In this document: positions 18,044-26,492 of the stretch, piece after piece
How the letters are laid out: each line of letters starts with the position of its first letter
How positions within the stretch are numbered: the first letter of the stretch is position 1
Assembly (NCBI GenBank): GCA_965199055.1
Contig: CBDAQR010000003.1
Span: 1,364,001-1,428,000 of the forward strand
Reading direction: 5' to 3'
Length of the DNA stretch: 64,000 nucleotides
Origin: CBDAQR01 sp965199055
GTDB taxonomy: Bacteria; Pseudomonadota; Gammaproteobacteria; Pseudomonadales; Halieaceae
Program-made: the position numbers and the translations under genes
The notes under the pieces: generated by a model
Databases searched by the model: none
What the model was told of the DNA's origin: nothing
What the model saw: only the letters and a program-made list of their open reading frames with translations

Positions 18044-18814
18044 CTACAGGTTCACCCAGCTATTGAGCGAACGCAGCCGGAATTCTGTGCCGCGATAATC
18101 CAGTACAATAGAACCTTGCAGTATCTCGACCAGCATAAGGCCCGGTTTAATCGTGTCACCTTCGCGGCGCGTCTCACCGTTCAACACCACCTCACGCTCC
18201 CTGGGAATACTGGACCAATGGTGCATGGTGAAGAAAACACTGGGAATCTCATCTTTCGTCCGCTGGCTCAAGTCTGCAATAAAGGGAGCCGAGTGCTCAA
18301 CCACCGTCGCCTGCTCAGTCTCAGTGGGTAGTTCCTGCAGCGCCTGCTTCGCAGCATCTGCCATCTGGTCAATATCGTAGCTAATCGGTTCCGGCGCCTG
18401 GCTTTCAACTTCCGCCGTAGGCATCTGCTGGAGGGCGGGAAGAGCAGGCTCAGAACTGACATCGTTATTGGCAAGCGCAGGTGAGCCGGCGTAAAGCGCG
18501 GCCACACTGGGGTCAGCGGCTTGTGTATCGGTCGCGGCAGCAACGGACACAGGCAAGGCGGCCCCCTGCTCGACCACTCCCGAAACAGGCTCCGCTGGCG
18601 CAACTGCAACAGATTCTGTCGCCGGCGCACTGCTATACCACCATGACATTAGCGCCAACAGCGCAAACAGCAGCGTCGCCACGGGCCAGGCGAAGCGTTT
18701 CCATGCGCGCTCAGAAGACGACTCCCCTCCATGGCGAGTTTGCAGGCCGGGCACATAGTCGCCTTCCGTGCGCTCCTGATCAGACTTATTCAAGGCATCG
18801 AGGATTAATGACAT
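18044..18814 (-). CDS. gspB: General secretion pathway protein B (GspB)
   Basis: The 256-residue inner-membrane protein starts with MSLILDALNKSDQER, the typical GspB N-terminus. It has one transmembrane segment (about 40-60), a long Ala/Glu/Pro linker, and a C-terminal GspB domain (about 165-256: DEIPSVFFTMHHWSS, then GLMLVEILQGSIVLDYRG). With GspA/ExeA it helps assemble the type II secretin through peptidoglycan. The start overlaps the upstream exeA stop by one base. Confidence 0.9.
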   Translation of the reverse strand: MSLILDALNKSDQERTEGDYVPGLQTRHGGESSSERAWKRFAWPVATLLFALLALMSWWYSSAPATESVAVAPAEPVSGVVEQGAALPVSVAAATDTQAADPSVAALYAGSPALANNDVSSEPALPALQQMPTAEVESQAPEPISYDIDQMADAAKQALQELPTETEQATVVEHSAPFIADLSQRTKDEIPSVFFTMHHWSSIPREREVVLNGETRREGDTIKPGLMLVEILQGSIVLDYRGTEFRLRSLNSWVNL

Positions 18815-20421
18815 TAAATTGACTCCAAACCAGCCAATCGATGTCCGCCTCGTAACTGCGGCGTCGCAGGATCACGCGCCGCTTCCAGCTTCAGCAAGGT
18901 TTTCATACCGACAACACCATCGCTGAGCAGACCGTGCCGCTCTTGAAACATTCGTACTCGAGTATCCAGCGCAGCATTAAACTCGCCGACCGCGAGTGGC
19001 CGCTCCTGCCCATCAAGCGCTGCAAACTCCTCGGCCAGCCAACTGATGAACTCGCCCCTGTCACCCTGCGCCACTGGCGCCGTGTACGCCGCCGGCGGTT
19101 GCCACATAATCGTATACTCGCCCTGCCACAGAGGACCCAGATCAGCCAAAGCGGCCCAGAATTCACCGCTGCCGGACAGCAAACGCCCCCGGCCGGCCTC
19201 CACACCCACCAGCACGGTATTCACCGAGAAACGCCCTGTAGTAACCAGTGACAAGATCGCCGGGCGATTCAAATCCAACAGCTCGTTCCAGCTCTGTGCT
19301 CGTAAGGTCTCACAGCGCCAGCCCTGCACTTCAACAACGTCGCAGGGACTGCGCCCCGGGAGCACAGACAGTCCAAGATAGTCCGCCAGCGCAAGCTCCG
19401 CCTCTACTCTATTCGGTATCCACTCGCCCACGAGGGGATCCGACGCCACCGGCTCAGGTGCAGTGATGGGCGGCTCGAGGGTTGTGGCCACATCCTGAAC
19501 TGCTTCAGTTCCATCACGCGTCACACTGAACAGTAAAAAGCCCAGGCAAAGCACCAATACAGCCGCCACTGCAATCCATCGAGCGGTCGATGACTGCGGC
19601 TCCAATCCGTGCTCTCCCATCACTTCAGCGGCGGCTTGCTTTAACATCGCTCGGTCGACGCGCGACTTATTCTGACCATAGGTTCCCAACAACATACGGT
19701 CACAGAGCACATTGATAATTCGAGGTATTCCGCGACTCTCGCGATAAATACCCTTCACCACGCTGGGCGGGAAAATTTCCTGATTGGCAGGCAGCCCTGC
19801 AACCTGCAATCGGTGTCTGATATAAGCGTCGGTCTCGTCCAGATTGAGTGGCTGTAGGTTGTAGCGCGCCGTTATGCGCTGGCTCAGCTGACGCAGCTCG
19901 GGTTTCGCCAACATGGCGCCGAGCTCGGGCTGACCTACCAGAATGATCTGCAAGAGTTTACGAGTGTTGGTCTCCAGGTTAGTGAGCAGACGGATCTGTT
20001 CCAACACGTCGAACTGAAGGTGCTGAGCCTCATCAATCAGCAACACGGTATTGCGACCGCGACTGTGATTCTCCAGTAGGAACGCGTGTAGGCAGTCAGT
20101 TAAATCTTTAAGAGACGCCCCCGCTTCGTACGTAATGCCCAGCTCATCACAGGCGGTGGCCAGCAGTTCATCAGCATTCAGAGCTGGGTTGAGAATAATC
20201 GCGATATCGGTTTCGGCAGGTAGCTGCTGCAACAGCGCTCGGTTGATGGTTGTTTTGCCGGTGCCCACCTCTCCGGTCAACAGTATGAAACCGCCACCGG
20301 CACCTACGCCATAGAGAAGGTGAGCGAGAGCATCCCGGTGGCGGGCGCTCATGAACAGGTACTTAGGATTCACCGCGATGGAGAACGGTTCTTCCTGCAG
20401 GCCAAAGTAGCGAAAGTACAT
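18814..20421 (-). CDS. exeA: ExeA/GspA ATPase with peptidoglycan-binding domain
   Basis: A 535-residue AAA ATPase. Walker A is GEVGTGKTT (about 50) and Walker B is VLLIDEAQHL (about 127). A transmembrane segment lies near 290. The periplasmic C-terminal peptidoglycan-binding fold contains TRVRMFQERHGLLSDGVVGMKT (about 492-513). It partners with GspB to open the wall for the type II secretin. It is the last host gene before the prophage. Confidence 0.92.
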   Translation of the reverse strand: MYFRYFGLQEEPFSIAVNPKYLFMSARHRDALAHLLYGVGAGGGFILLTGEVGTGKTTINRALLQQLPAETDIAIILNPALNADELLATACDELGITYEAGASLKDLTDCLHAFLLENHSRGRNTVLLIDEAQHLQFDVLEQIRLLTNLETNTRKLLQIILVGQPELGAMLAKPELRQLSQRITARYNLQPLNLDETDAYIRHRLQVAGLPANQEIFPPSVVKGIYRESRGIPRIINVLCDRMLLGTYGQNKSRVDRAMLKQAAAEVMGEHGLEPQSSTARWIAVAAVLVLCLGFLLFSVTRDGTEAVQDVATTLEPPITAPEPVASDPLVGEWIPNRVEAELALADYLGLSVLPGRSPCDVVEVQGWRCETLRAQSWNELLDLNRPAILSLVTTGRFSVNTVLVGVEAGRGRLLSGSGEFWAALADLGPLWQGEYTIMWQPPAAYTAPVAQGDRGEFISWLAEEFAALDGQERPLAVGEFNAALDTRVRMFQERHGLLSDGVVGMKTLLKLEAARDPATPQLRGGHRLAGLESI

Positions 20422-20527
20422 ACGCGGAGCTACTGATCCCGAGAATTGAGCCGCTCATTATGCCGAAGCCCAATCGGATGATCTAGAGCGAACCAACAGG
20501 CAACCCACCGCCGTGCAAAAAATAAAA

Positions 20528-20553
20528 AACCCGAAGCCTTTCGACTTCGGGTT
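20528..20553 (-). terminator. Rho-independent terminator originally behind tRNA-Ala
   Basis: AACCCGAAG and CTTCGGGTT pair around an eight-base loop. Read on the minus strand, the stem is followed by a T-rich run (TTTTTTATTTTTTG). It lies just past the attL repeat, so before phage integration it would have ended the tRNA-Ala transcript. Confidence 0.8.
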
Positions 20554-20559
20554 TCAGAG

Positions 20560-20608
20560 ATTTGGTGGAGCTAAGCGGGATCGAACCGCTGACCTCAACA
20601 CTGCCAGT
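20560..20608. repeat. attL: 49-bp direct repeat (3' half of tRNA-Ala)
   Basis: Identical base for base to 62227-62275. It covers the CCA end, acceptor strand, T arm, variable loop and anticodon arm up to the anticodon loop. The match ends at 20608, after which the sequences diverge. This is the displaced host tRNA fragment left at the far end of the prophage. Confidence 0.92.
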
Positions 20609-21103
20609 AATGTGGTCAAAACAGCGTAACATATTGATATCACTACCTATTCTACCCTTTGGCTCGCCCGCCTTTCGCGGCATCAGGGACGCTCACTACC
20701 CGCAGTCGGGAGGATCACTGATGGACAGTCGACGCATTACGATCAGACCTATAGCGATCTTTCGCAGGAAAAGATCGACCGGATGACAATGCACAGGTCT
20801 GCCCGGTGAACCCTCTAAAGGCGAATCTCAAGGACATCGCCGAACAGCAAAAAGCAAGCCATAGAAATGAATGGGGCTTGTATTGAGGCGATGCTAAAGC
20901 TCACGTTCAGAAAAAACTAGGGCGCAATAAAACTGAGATACAGGTATAAAAGCCAAGGTAACCTATGATATCAACAATCAAGTACCCACCGCCGGTGTAC
21001 TATCCGACAACCGGTGGGTAGCGACCCAAAACTCGGAAGACGACATACCCGATATTGAAGATGTTTAATTGGTCGGGGTATCTACAGTAAAAGGGAATAT
21101 AAC
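20609..21103. other. Gene-poor, decayed attL-proximal stretch
   Basis: No intact gene is supported here. Short open stretches with coding look, such as one ending EKIDRMTMHRSAR near 20815, are not framed by plausible starts. An inverted repeat TACCCACCG (20983-20991) / CGGTGGGTA (21012-21020) is present. It probably holds remnants of earlier cargo. Confidence 0.5.
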
Positions 21104-21954
21104 ATGGCTGTGCTACAGCAAACCATCAACGCCGCTCTGCAAGACCATGCCAGGGCTGTCGCTGCCGCTTCTGAGGCTGATGTTTTCACCTATTACAGTA
21201 GTATACGCCCCGAGTATTAGCGACGGCACCTCGAGACGGAGAGAAACCGGACCGGCTCGCTGTCTTGGTCTGTACCGGAGGTGGCGTGGTTGAGACGGTG
21301 GAAAGGACGGTAGAGATAATGCGGCACCACTATACCGACATATCATTTATAATCGCAGAGTCCGCGATGTCCGCTGGCACCATACTTTGTCTGTCCGGTG
21401 ATCGTATTTATATGGATTATTCGTCTGCTATGGGTCCCATTGATCCGCAGGTTGAGAACAGTGATGGACAGCTGGTTCCAGCACTAGGATATCTTGACCA
21501 AGTTGAACGATATATTGACAAATCTCGAGATGGAATGCTGACAGACGCTGAGTTTGCCATACTGCAAAATCAAGATATAGCAACCCTGCGTAGGTATGAA
21601 CAAGCTAGGGATCTGTCTATATCCTTGCTGCAGAAGTGGCTTGTCGCGTATAAGTTTAAAGATTGGTCCAATCACGCTACCACTGGAAATCCCGTCACTA
21701 TCAAGGATAAGCAGGAGAGGGCGGGTGAAATCGCAATGCAGCTAAGTGATCATAAGCACTGGCATAGCCATGGCAGGATGATCGGAATGAACACTCTGAG
21801 AGAGGTTTTACGCCTTAAGATAGAAGATATGGCCGACGATCCTGCACTGCAAGGCGCGGTTAGACAATACTCTGACTTGATACTAGATTATATAGTCAGC
21901 CATCAACTGGTATGGTACTTTTTTGGTCAGCCACTTAACCCGCGCACGCCCTAG
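21104..21954 (+). pseudogene. Serine dehydrogenase-type (SDH/ClpP-fold) protease, frameshifted
   Basis: Two reading frames together make one recognisable protein. The first starts at ATG 21104 with MAVLQQTINAALQ and ends at a TAG near 21218 after YYSSIRPEY. The second continues in another frame with ATAPRDGEKPDRLAVLV, then TGGGVVETVERTVEIM, and the SAMSAGT motif holding the catalytic serine, down to 21954. The pattern matches the SDH_sah/ClpP-like proteinase family. A small indel near 21205-21220 breaks the gene. A TTG at 21265 could restart a truncated 229-residue product that still holds the serine motif. Confidence 0.75.
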
Positions 21955-21965
21955 GGAGAGGAGTT

Positions 21966-22124
21966 ATGTCATCTGTCGTCAAAGGAGTAAAGGAGGTTGT
22001 AGTAAAAAACCGCGCAAATAACCCCGAAAAACTGAAGTCGCAGCAGGACTATTACAAGCGGCTCAACGATGAGGGTATAGCCAAGAAAAACAACTACAAC
22101 CTAAAACCAGTATCAGCAATATAG
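21966..22124 (+). CDS. Small basic protein behind the SDH protease
   Basis: A 52-residue Lys/Asn-rich protein (MSSVVKGVKEVVVKNRANN...) starting at ATG 21966 with GAGAGGAG directly upstream, eleven bases after the protease stop. The strong ribosome site and coupling suggest a true partner gene. No family is recognised. Confidence 0.6.
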   Translation: MSSVVKGVKEVVVKNRANNPEKLKSQQDYYKRLNDEGIAKKNNYNLKPVSAI

Positions 22125-22134
22125 AAATAGTCGC

Positions 22135-22158
22135 AAACCCCGCGCTCGAAGGGTTTTT
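22135..22158 (+). terminator. Terminator-like hairpin
   Basis: AAACCC (22135-22140) and GGGTTT (22151-22156) pair around ten bases and run into TTTTT, ten bases after the small basic protein gene. The stem is short. Confidence 0.5.
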
Positions 22159-22276
22159 CGCTTGGTTGTTTTCTGGGCTCTTTCTTAAGCCCGCCCATCA
22201 ACACATCGGCAATTTTGGTCTGCTTGGCTGTCAGTCGGTGCATTGCATTTTAAGATTCTGATAGAAGTCAAGATCA

Positions 22277-22618
22277 TTAATGCCGGGTGAGCGTCAAATT
22301 ACTGGAACTGCCTGCGGCAATGTAGGCCAGCACTTCCTCCACAATGGATGGCAATTGTCTATGCTCTACTTTGAGCTTATCCTTAAGGTCTTCTGGCGAA
22401 TAACCCGCACGCACCAAGCCACCAAACGCCTCTTCCAGAAAAGAAGAGCCGTAGTAATTGTACCCACTCAGATCGACCACCACATGCTCATGTGCCTCCA
22501 TCGCGGGAATGAGCTTGTCTTCGCGAAACACTTGGGCACTTCGGTCTCCATCCTCTCGATATCGTCCGAAAGGGCGTGATGTAAAGTCTGCGGTGACGTC
22601 TATCGTGATGTTACTCAT
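22277..22618 (-). CDS. DUF4325 (STAS-like) protein
   Basis: A 113-residue protein with the DUF4325 pattern: DVTADFTSRPFGRYREDGDRS near the start (FGRYREDG core), then VVVDLSGYNYYGSSFLEEAFGG. In known pairs, DUF4325 genes follow a histidine-kinase-like ATPase and are thought to act in switch or signalling modules. Here the ATG overlaps the stop of such a fragment (ATGA). Confidence 0.78.
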   Translation of the reverse strand: MSNITIDVTADFTSRPFGRYREDGDRSAQVFREDKLIPAMEAHEHVVVDLSGYNYYGSSFLEEAFGGLVRAGYSPEDLKDKLKVEHRQLPSIVEEVLAYIAAGSSSNLTLTRH

Positions 22619-22780
22619 TTAGAGTCCTCCTCCACAGGTGCTGCCAATGGAATGCTCCATTGAATTATGGTAGCGCCCAGATTATAGCCAATTGTGTGCG
22701 TCACCTCTGGCGCATCAGCACCGGACAATCTATAGCGTCCCCTGCCACTGATGAGAGCATGGTGTCTCAGGTGTCGATTT
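22615..22780 (-). pseudogene. C-terminal remnant, possibly of a HATPase-type gene
   Basis: The minus-strand frame ending at 22615 with NLGATIIQWSIPLAAPVEEDS overlaps the DUF4325 start by ATGA. The GATIIQWSIPL ending resembles the last strand of GHKL ATPases, which usually precede DUF4325 genes. Upstream, the frame meets a stop near an A7 run (22779-22785), so only the tail is left. Assignment rests on short similarity and context. Confidence 0.35.
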
Positions 22781-23001
22781 TTTTAGATGAAATAGACGCA
22801 GCGAAACAGCATGTCGGCTGCGTCATGCATATACGCATAGCCAGCAATGGGCGATCAGGCCCGACGGAGTTTGTGACAAGGCCTTGGGTTGATACTACGG
22901 GTTGATCATGTTTGACATCTAGGGCCATTGGCCATATGATTGCGGTTAAGCCCGGCGAGTAGCGCCAGGGCAAAGCCCAGCAGCCAGCAGGAAGACGTGA
23001 T

Positions 23002-23151
23002 ATGAATGAAGAAACCGCCCGCATGAAAAACTATGAACTAGAACTTCAGAAGCAAATTGAGTTAAGCCGTCACTGGCTGTGGCAGCGAGGATTTTGGATA
23101 GCCGCCTTGATAATCGCGGTCTACGAGCTCTCCGGTAGGGGTTTCTCTTGA
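23002..23151 (+). CDS. Small single-pass membrane protein
   Basis: A 49-residue protein starting at ATG 23002 with AGGAAG upstream. An N-terminal helical charged part (MNEETARMKNYELELQKQIE) is followed by a membrane segment around GFWIAALIIAVY. Its stop overlaps the TTG start of the HTH gene (TTGA), suggesting coupling. Between 22619 and 23001 I see no other gene apart from the remnant above. Confidence 0.6.
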   Translation: MNEETARMKNYELELQKQIELSRHWLWQRGFWIAALIIAVYELSGRGFS

Positions 23152-23438
23152 AACCCTCCACCCGCCTCCCAACCTACGATCCTCTGTTTCAGGCCCCGAC
23201 GTTCGAAGATGTGCGAGCACTGAAAGACGCCAGCGGGTGCACGGGCAACGCGCTGGCCGCACTTGTCGGCGTCGACGGGCGGACTTTCCGGCGCTATATG
23301 GCCGAACCAGGCACGCCAGGAGCGCGGCAGATACCCTATGCCGTGTGGCGTTTGCTGCTGCTGGAATTAGATATGGCGGCCTTGCCCAGACATCCTGCCC
23401 AATCGGGATGTCCCGATAGCGGTGTTAGCGTGCGTTGA
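23148..23438 (+). CDS. XRE-like helix-turn-helix protein
   Basis: A 96-residue protein, probably starting at TTG 23148. The segment ALKDASGCTGNALAALVGVD followed by GRTFRRYMAEPG is a Cro/XRE-type HTH (about 21-55), and IPYAVWRLLLLELDM ends the domain. Similar short HTH proteins are frequent in integrated elements. Target is unknown. Confidence 0.65.
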   Translation: MKPSTRLPTYDPLFQAPTFEDVRALKDASGCTGNALAALVGVDGRTFRRYMAEPGTPGARQIPYAVWRLLLLELDMAALPRHPAQSGCPDSGVSVR

Positions 23439-23509
23439 TACGATGGCTATGGTTGGTGGATGGGTAGAGCAGCCAATCATGAGGCCAGGTCGCTTGTGAG
23501 GAGGTGCTC

Positions 23510-23731
23510 ATGAATACGGCTTCTCTGTTAGATGGCGGTGATTTCTTGTCTAGGGCGGTATCACCGATTAGAGAGCTGGCCGCATACGAAGCGCTTTGGT
23601 CAAAGCCTAAGGCTAGCTTTAAGAGCATTGCAGACAAGTTCCGCCAAGCTGATGGAGCACTACCTTCGGAACTTGTGCCAGAGGACGAGCTTGATGCAAG
23701 TGCAAGGCAATTATCCTCGCTATTTCGCGAG
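23510..23731 (+). pseudogene. 5' fragment of a DprA-like gene cut by the IS1595-type element
   Basis: ATG 23510 has a strong GAGGAGG site. The first 74 codons (VSPIRELAAYEALWSKPKAS, then FKSIADKFRQ) match the N-terminus of the DprA-like proteins found on mobile elements. Similarity ends where the transposon inverted repeat begins, and the frame then stops at 23794 inside the element. The 3' part is not seen on the other side of the element. Confidence 0.6.
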
Positions 23732-23744
23732 GGGAACGATATAC

Positions 23745-23772
23745 TTGATACCCCTTTAAATATCATTATAAT
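23745..23772 (+). promoter_or_regulatory. Sigma-70-like promoter at the left end of the IS1595-type element
   Basis: TTGATA (23745-23750) and TATAAT (23767-23772) are 16 bases apart. The -35 lies in the inverted repeat, so the element carries its own promoter for the transposase-methyltransferase-nuclease transcript. Confidence 0.6.
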
Positions 23773-23805
23773 GGGGGTAACAGGTTTAATTTAGGGTTTA
23801 TTCCA

Positions 23806-24729
23806 ATGCCGCAGTATGATTCGCTCCTCCAAATGCTTGAGACATTTCCAAACGAACAAGCCTGTGTAGAGCACTTGGAAAAACTTCGATGGCCTGTAGG
23901 TTTCGTGTGTGCTTGCTGCGGTAGCACAAGAAAAATCTACAGGAAAAAATCTAAACTTGGAGTATATCGATGTGCAGATTGCAAGAAAGACTTCAGTATT
24001 CGAAAGGGAACGATATATGAAGAGTCACGAATTTCGTTGCGGAAATGGTTTATCGCTGCATGGCTAATGACAAACCATCGCAAGGGGATCAGTAGTCACC
24101 AGCTCGCAAGAGAGCTGGGCGTGACCCAAAAGACAGCTTGGTTTGTTTTAGCTCGGCTTAGGAAAGCAGCTGAATCTGCTGGTGACAATTCTGGCCCAAT
24201 GGATGGCCCAACTGAGGTAGACGAAACCTACCTTGGTGGAAAGGAAAAGAACAGGCACAGAAGCAAACGCAAGAACCTTGGTAGGGGAACGGTCGGCAAA
24301 GACATCGTTTTGGGTGCTCGCTCAAGGTCGGGGAAAGTCGTTGCCAAGAGGGTAGAAAAAGCCTCAAAGAAAGTTCTCGGTCAGTTTATACGCCGCCATG
24401 TTCCTGAAGGTGTTGTTCTATACACGGATGACCATAAGGGCTATACAGGGCTTGGATCGGAATACCGCCATAAAGTGGTTGTTCATTCTGTTGGCGAATA
24501 TGTAAGGAATGAAGCGCATACGAACGGTATAGAATCATTTTGGGCTATGTTGAAGCGGGGATACTATGGAGTGTTCCACCACTTCACATGGAAGCACCTT
24601 GACCGCTATTTGGCAGAATTTTCTTTCCGGTGGAACTTACTTGGATTATCGGGTAGCGAAAGGTTGGATGCTCTGGTTTCAAATAGCTTTAACGACCAGC
24701 TTACATACAGGGATTTGATCAGTGGATAA
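23806..24729 (+). CDS. IS1595-family transposase (ISXO2-like DDE)
   Basis: A 307-residue transposase. The N-terminal zinc ribbon has CACC then CADC about 25 residues later (about 39-65). The HTH-like part contains SSHQLARELGVTQKTAW. The ISXO2-like catalytic domain has VDETYLGG, LYTDDHKGY and NGIESFWAMLKRG. It moves the element by DDE-type chemistry. Its last eight bases overlap the start of the methyltransferase. Confidence 0.92.
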   Translation: MPQYDSLLQMLETFPNEQACVEHLEKLRWPVGFVCACCGSTRKIYRKKSKLGVYRCADCKKDFSIRKGTIYEESRISLRKWFIAAWLMTNHRKGISSHQLARELGVTQKTAWFVLARLRKAAESAGDNSGPMDGPTEVDETYLGGKEKNRHRSKRKNLGRGTVGKDIVLGARSRSGKVVAKRVEKASKKVLGQFIRRHVPEGVVLYTDDHKGYTGLGSEYRHKVVVHSVGEYVRNEAHTNGIESFWAMLKRGYYGVFHHFTWKHLDRYLAEFSFRWNLLGLSGSERLDALVSNSFNDQLTYRDLISG

Positions 24730-25525
24730 TTTCAAAACAAAATTGTCCTTTGACGATCTTCTAGCTGCTGGAGCAAGTACCCCATCTCCTACGATCATGA
24801 ATGCGTGGCTAAATCGATTTCATTGCGGGGATGTTTTGAGCTTAATGAAGCAGATACCAGGAGAGTCGGTGGATACGGTGGTAACTTCACCGCCGTACAA
24901 TCTCAAGCAATCATCAGGTAACGGCATGAAAAACGGCAATGGTGGCAAATGGCCGAAGGCCAGTCTGATTGAAGGCTACCATGAGCATGACGACTGCATG
25001 CCCCACGATGAGTATGTTAGTTGGCAACGCGACTGCTTGGGCGAAATGCTTCGACTACTCAAACCGACTGGGGCCATTTTCTATAACCATAAATGGCGAG
25101 TGCAGCGTGGGCTGCTACAGGATCGGTCTGATATATTAGAGGGGTTTCCAGTTCGCCAGATAATTATCTGGCGACGAAAAGGCGGGATTAACTTCAACCC
25201 TGGGTACTTCCTGCCGACATACGAAGTGATTTATCTGGTCGCAAAACCGGATTTCAGGCTTGCCCCAAAAGCCAACGCAGTAGGTGATGTATGGGAAATA
25301 TCTCAAGAATCAAACAATCCACATCCAGCCCCGTTTCCGACAGAACTTGCTCAACGCTGCATAGGTTCAACGACAGGGCAAACTATCCTTGATCCCTTTA
25401 TGGGGTCAGGCACAACAGCGATAGCTGCTGAAGCTGAAGGTAGAGAGTGGATTGGAATCGAAAAAAGTAAAGACTACTGTAGGTTAGCCAAAGAAAGACT
25501 GGCTGTTTACAGGCAGCAGAAATGA
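24722..25525 (+). CDS. DNA methyltransferase, probably N4-cytosine (beta class)
   Basis: A 267-residue methyltransferase starting at GTG 24722. The catalytic motif TSPPYNLKQ (about 55-63) precedes the AdoMet motif DPFMGSGTTAIA (about 220-231), which is the beta-class order. TSPPY is common in N4-cytosine enzymes. Paired with an MvaI/BcnI-type nuclease, it probably protects a CC(W/S)GG-like site; the exact site is inferred. It overlaps both transposase and nuclease genes. Confidence 0.88.
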   Translation: MDNFKTKLSFDDLLAAGASTPSPTIMNAWLNRFHCGDVLSLMKQIPGESVDTVVTSPPYNLKQSSGNGMKNGNGGKWPKASLIEGYHEHDDCMPHDEYVSWQRDCLGEMLRLLKPTGAIFYNHKWRVQRGLLQDRSDILEGFPVRQIIIWRRKGGINFNPGYFLPTYEVIYLVAKPDFRLAPKANAVGDVWEISQESNNPHPAPFPTELAQRCIGSTTGQTILDPFMGSGTTAIAAEAEGREWIGIEKSKDYCRLAKERLAVYRQQK

Positions 25526-26190
25526 TCTCAAAGAAAAAGCTATTTGAAGACGTTGAGAGCCTTTGTGCTGCGGGCTGGTTTGATTTGCCGTCTACAGGAA
25601 CAGGGGCACCTGGCGACCTTCTGGAAAATATTCTCGGGCTAAAAACGTCTAACCATGATGGGCCTGATGCCGGATTGTGGGAGCTTAAATTCAGTAGCGG
25701 TAAAGCGTTGTTAACGCTGTGTCACAAAACTCCTCGACCTAAAGGCGTAGTGAAATATCTCATCAATAAACATGGTTGGATCGGCAATAACGGGCTAAAA
25801 GGATTTCGTCATACAATTGAAGGAGAATCAGATCGGGGCTTCAACATTGCATATGACTCTGGTTCCATTTGGGTACGCCACAGTGATGACATGTCACCTG
25901 TACCATACTGGACTGAAGAAGACTTGACTAACGCTATTGTTTCCAAGTTACGGCGACTTGTTCATGTCACCGGCACGAAAAAAGGCGGCAAAGTTCGGTA
26001 TGAAAAAGCAGTTGCATATGAAGATATAAGAACACCGAAACTGATGAAAGCTATCGAAAACGGGCTGATATTGGTAGATTTTGACGCTTATATTAAGGAT
26101 TCTGGCGCAGTGAGAGACCATGGGACGAAATTTAGAATCCGTATTGAGAACCTAGGCAAGCTTTACGTTAAATCAACTCAAATTGCTTAG
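25522..26190 (+). CDS. MvaI/BcnI-family type II restriction endonuclease
   Basis: A 222-residue protein. TGAPGDLLENILGL and the catalytic-looking DAGLWELKFSSGKALLTL (an Asp, then E-x-K) fit the MvaI/BcnI family, monomeric nickase-like enzymes cutting CCWGG or CCSGG. The length is close to the family's usual 240. ATG 25522 overlaps the methyltransferase stop (ATGA). Its stop codon lies in the right inverted repeat of the element. Confidence 0.85.
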   Translation: MISKKKLFEDVESLCAAGWFDLPSTGTGAPGDLLENILGLKTSNHDGPDAGLWELKFSSGKALLTLCHKTPRPKGVVKYLINKHGWIGNNGLKGFRHTIEGESDRGFNIAYDSGSIWVRHSDDMSPVPYWTEEDLTNAIVSKLRRLVHVTGTKKGGKVRYEKAVAYEDIRTPKLMKAIENGLILVDFDAYIKDSGAVRDHGTKFRIRIENLGKLYVKSTQIA

Positions 26191-26212
26191 GGGTATCAAG
26201 TATATCGCTCCC

Positions 26213-26492
26213 TTTTCGAAATCTTCTTCATATATCCTCAAGCTCAGGTGGTAGTTTTCAAGCAGTAGACTGCTAGTGGTTCTCGCTAACGCAATTCCAG
26301 GGGTCGTGTACGAGATGGACGTTGGCCACATAGGTCTTTTTGTCACATTTTGTGGCTATGGTGGCTTACGACCATGGGCTCATTTTTGGAAAAGTGATGG
26401 ACGTTCTCGCCAGTGTGCTTCGGGACCGCCTGCTCACCAGTGCTGGCCAGGAGCCTGCGAGGTAAAAACGCGTTCCCGTTGGGTATGGGTGC
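26213..26492. other. Noncoding gap between IS1595-type element and tail gene
   Basis: No gene is supported. The dprA-like 3' half expected here is absent, and the J gene ends at 26493. The stretch may contain a deletion junction. Confidence 0.4.

Larger units (their letters stand above)
23732..26212 (+). mobile_element. IS1595-family element carrying a restriction-modification pair
   Basis: The ends are inverted repeats: 23732-23755 and 26189-26212 match over 24 bases with one mismatch (a core of 19 bases is perfect, CGATATACTTGATACCCCT). Inside are a transposase, a DNA methyltransferase and an MvaI/BcnI-type endonuclease in overlapping frames. The 8-bp flanks (TTCGCGAG and TTTTCGAA) are not a duplication, so one flank may have been lost. 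Its base composition is lower in GC than the phage genes. Confidence 0.75.

Noticed and set aside
22660..22905. Plus-strand 81-codon frame
   Set aside because: It has no ribosome site and lies opposite the DUF4325-linked remnant; coding evidence is not decisive either way.
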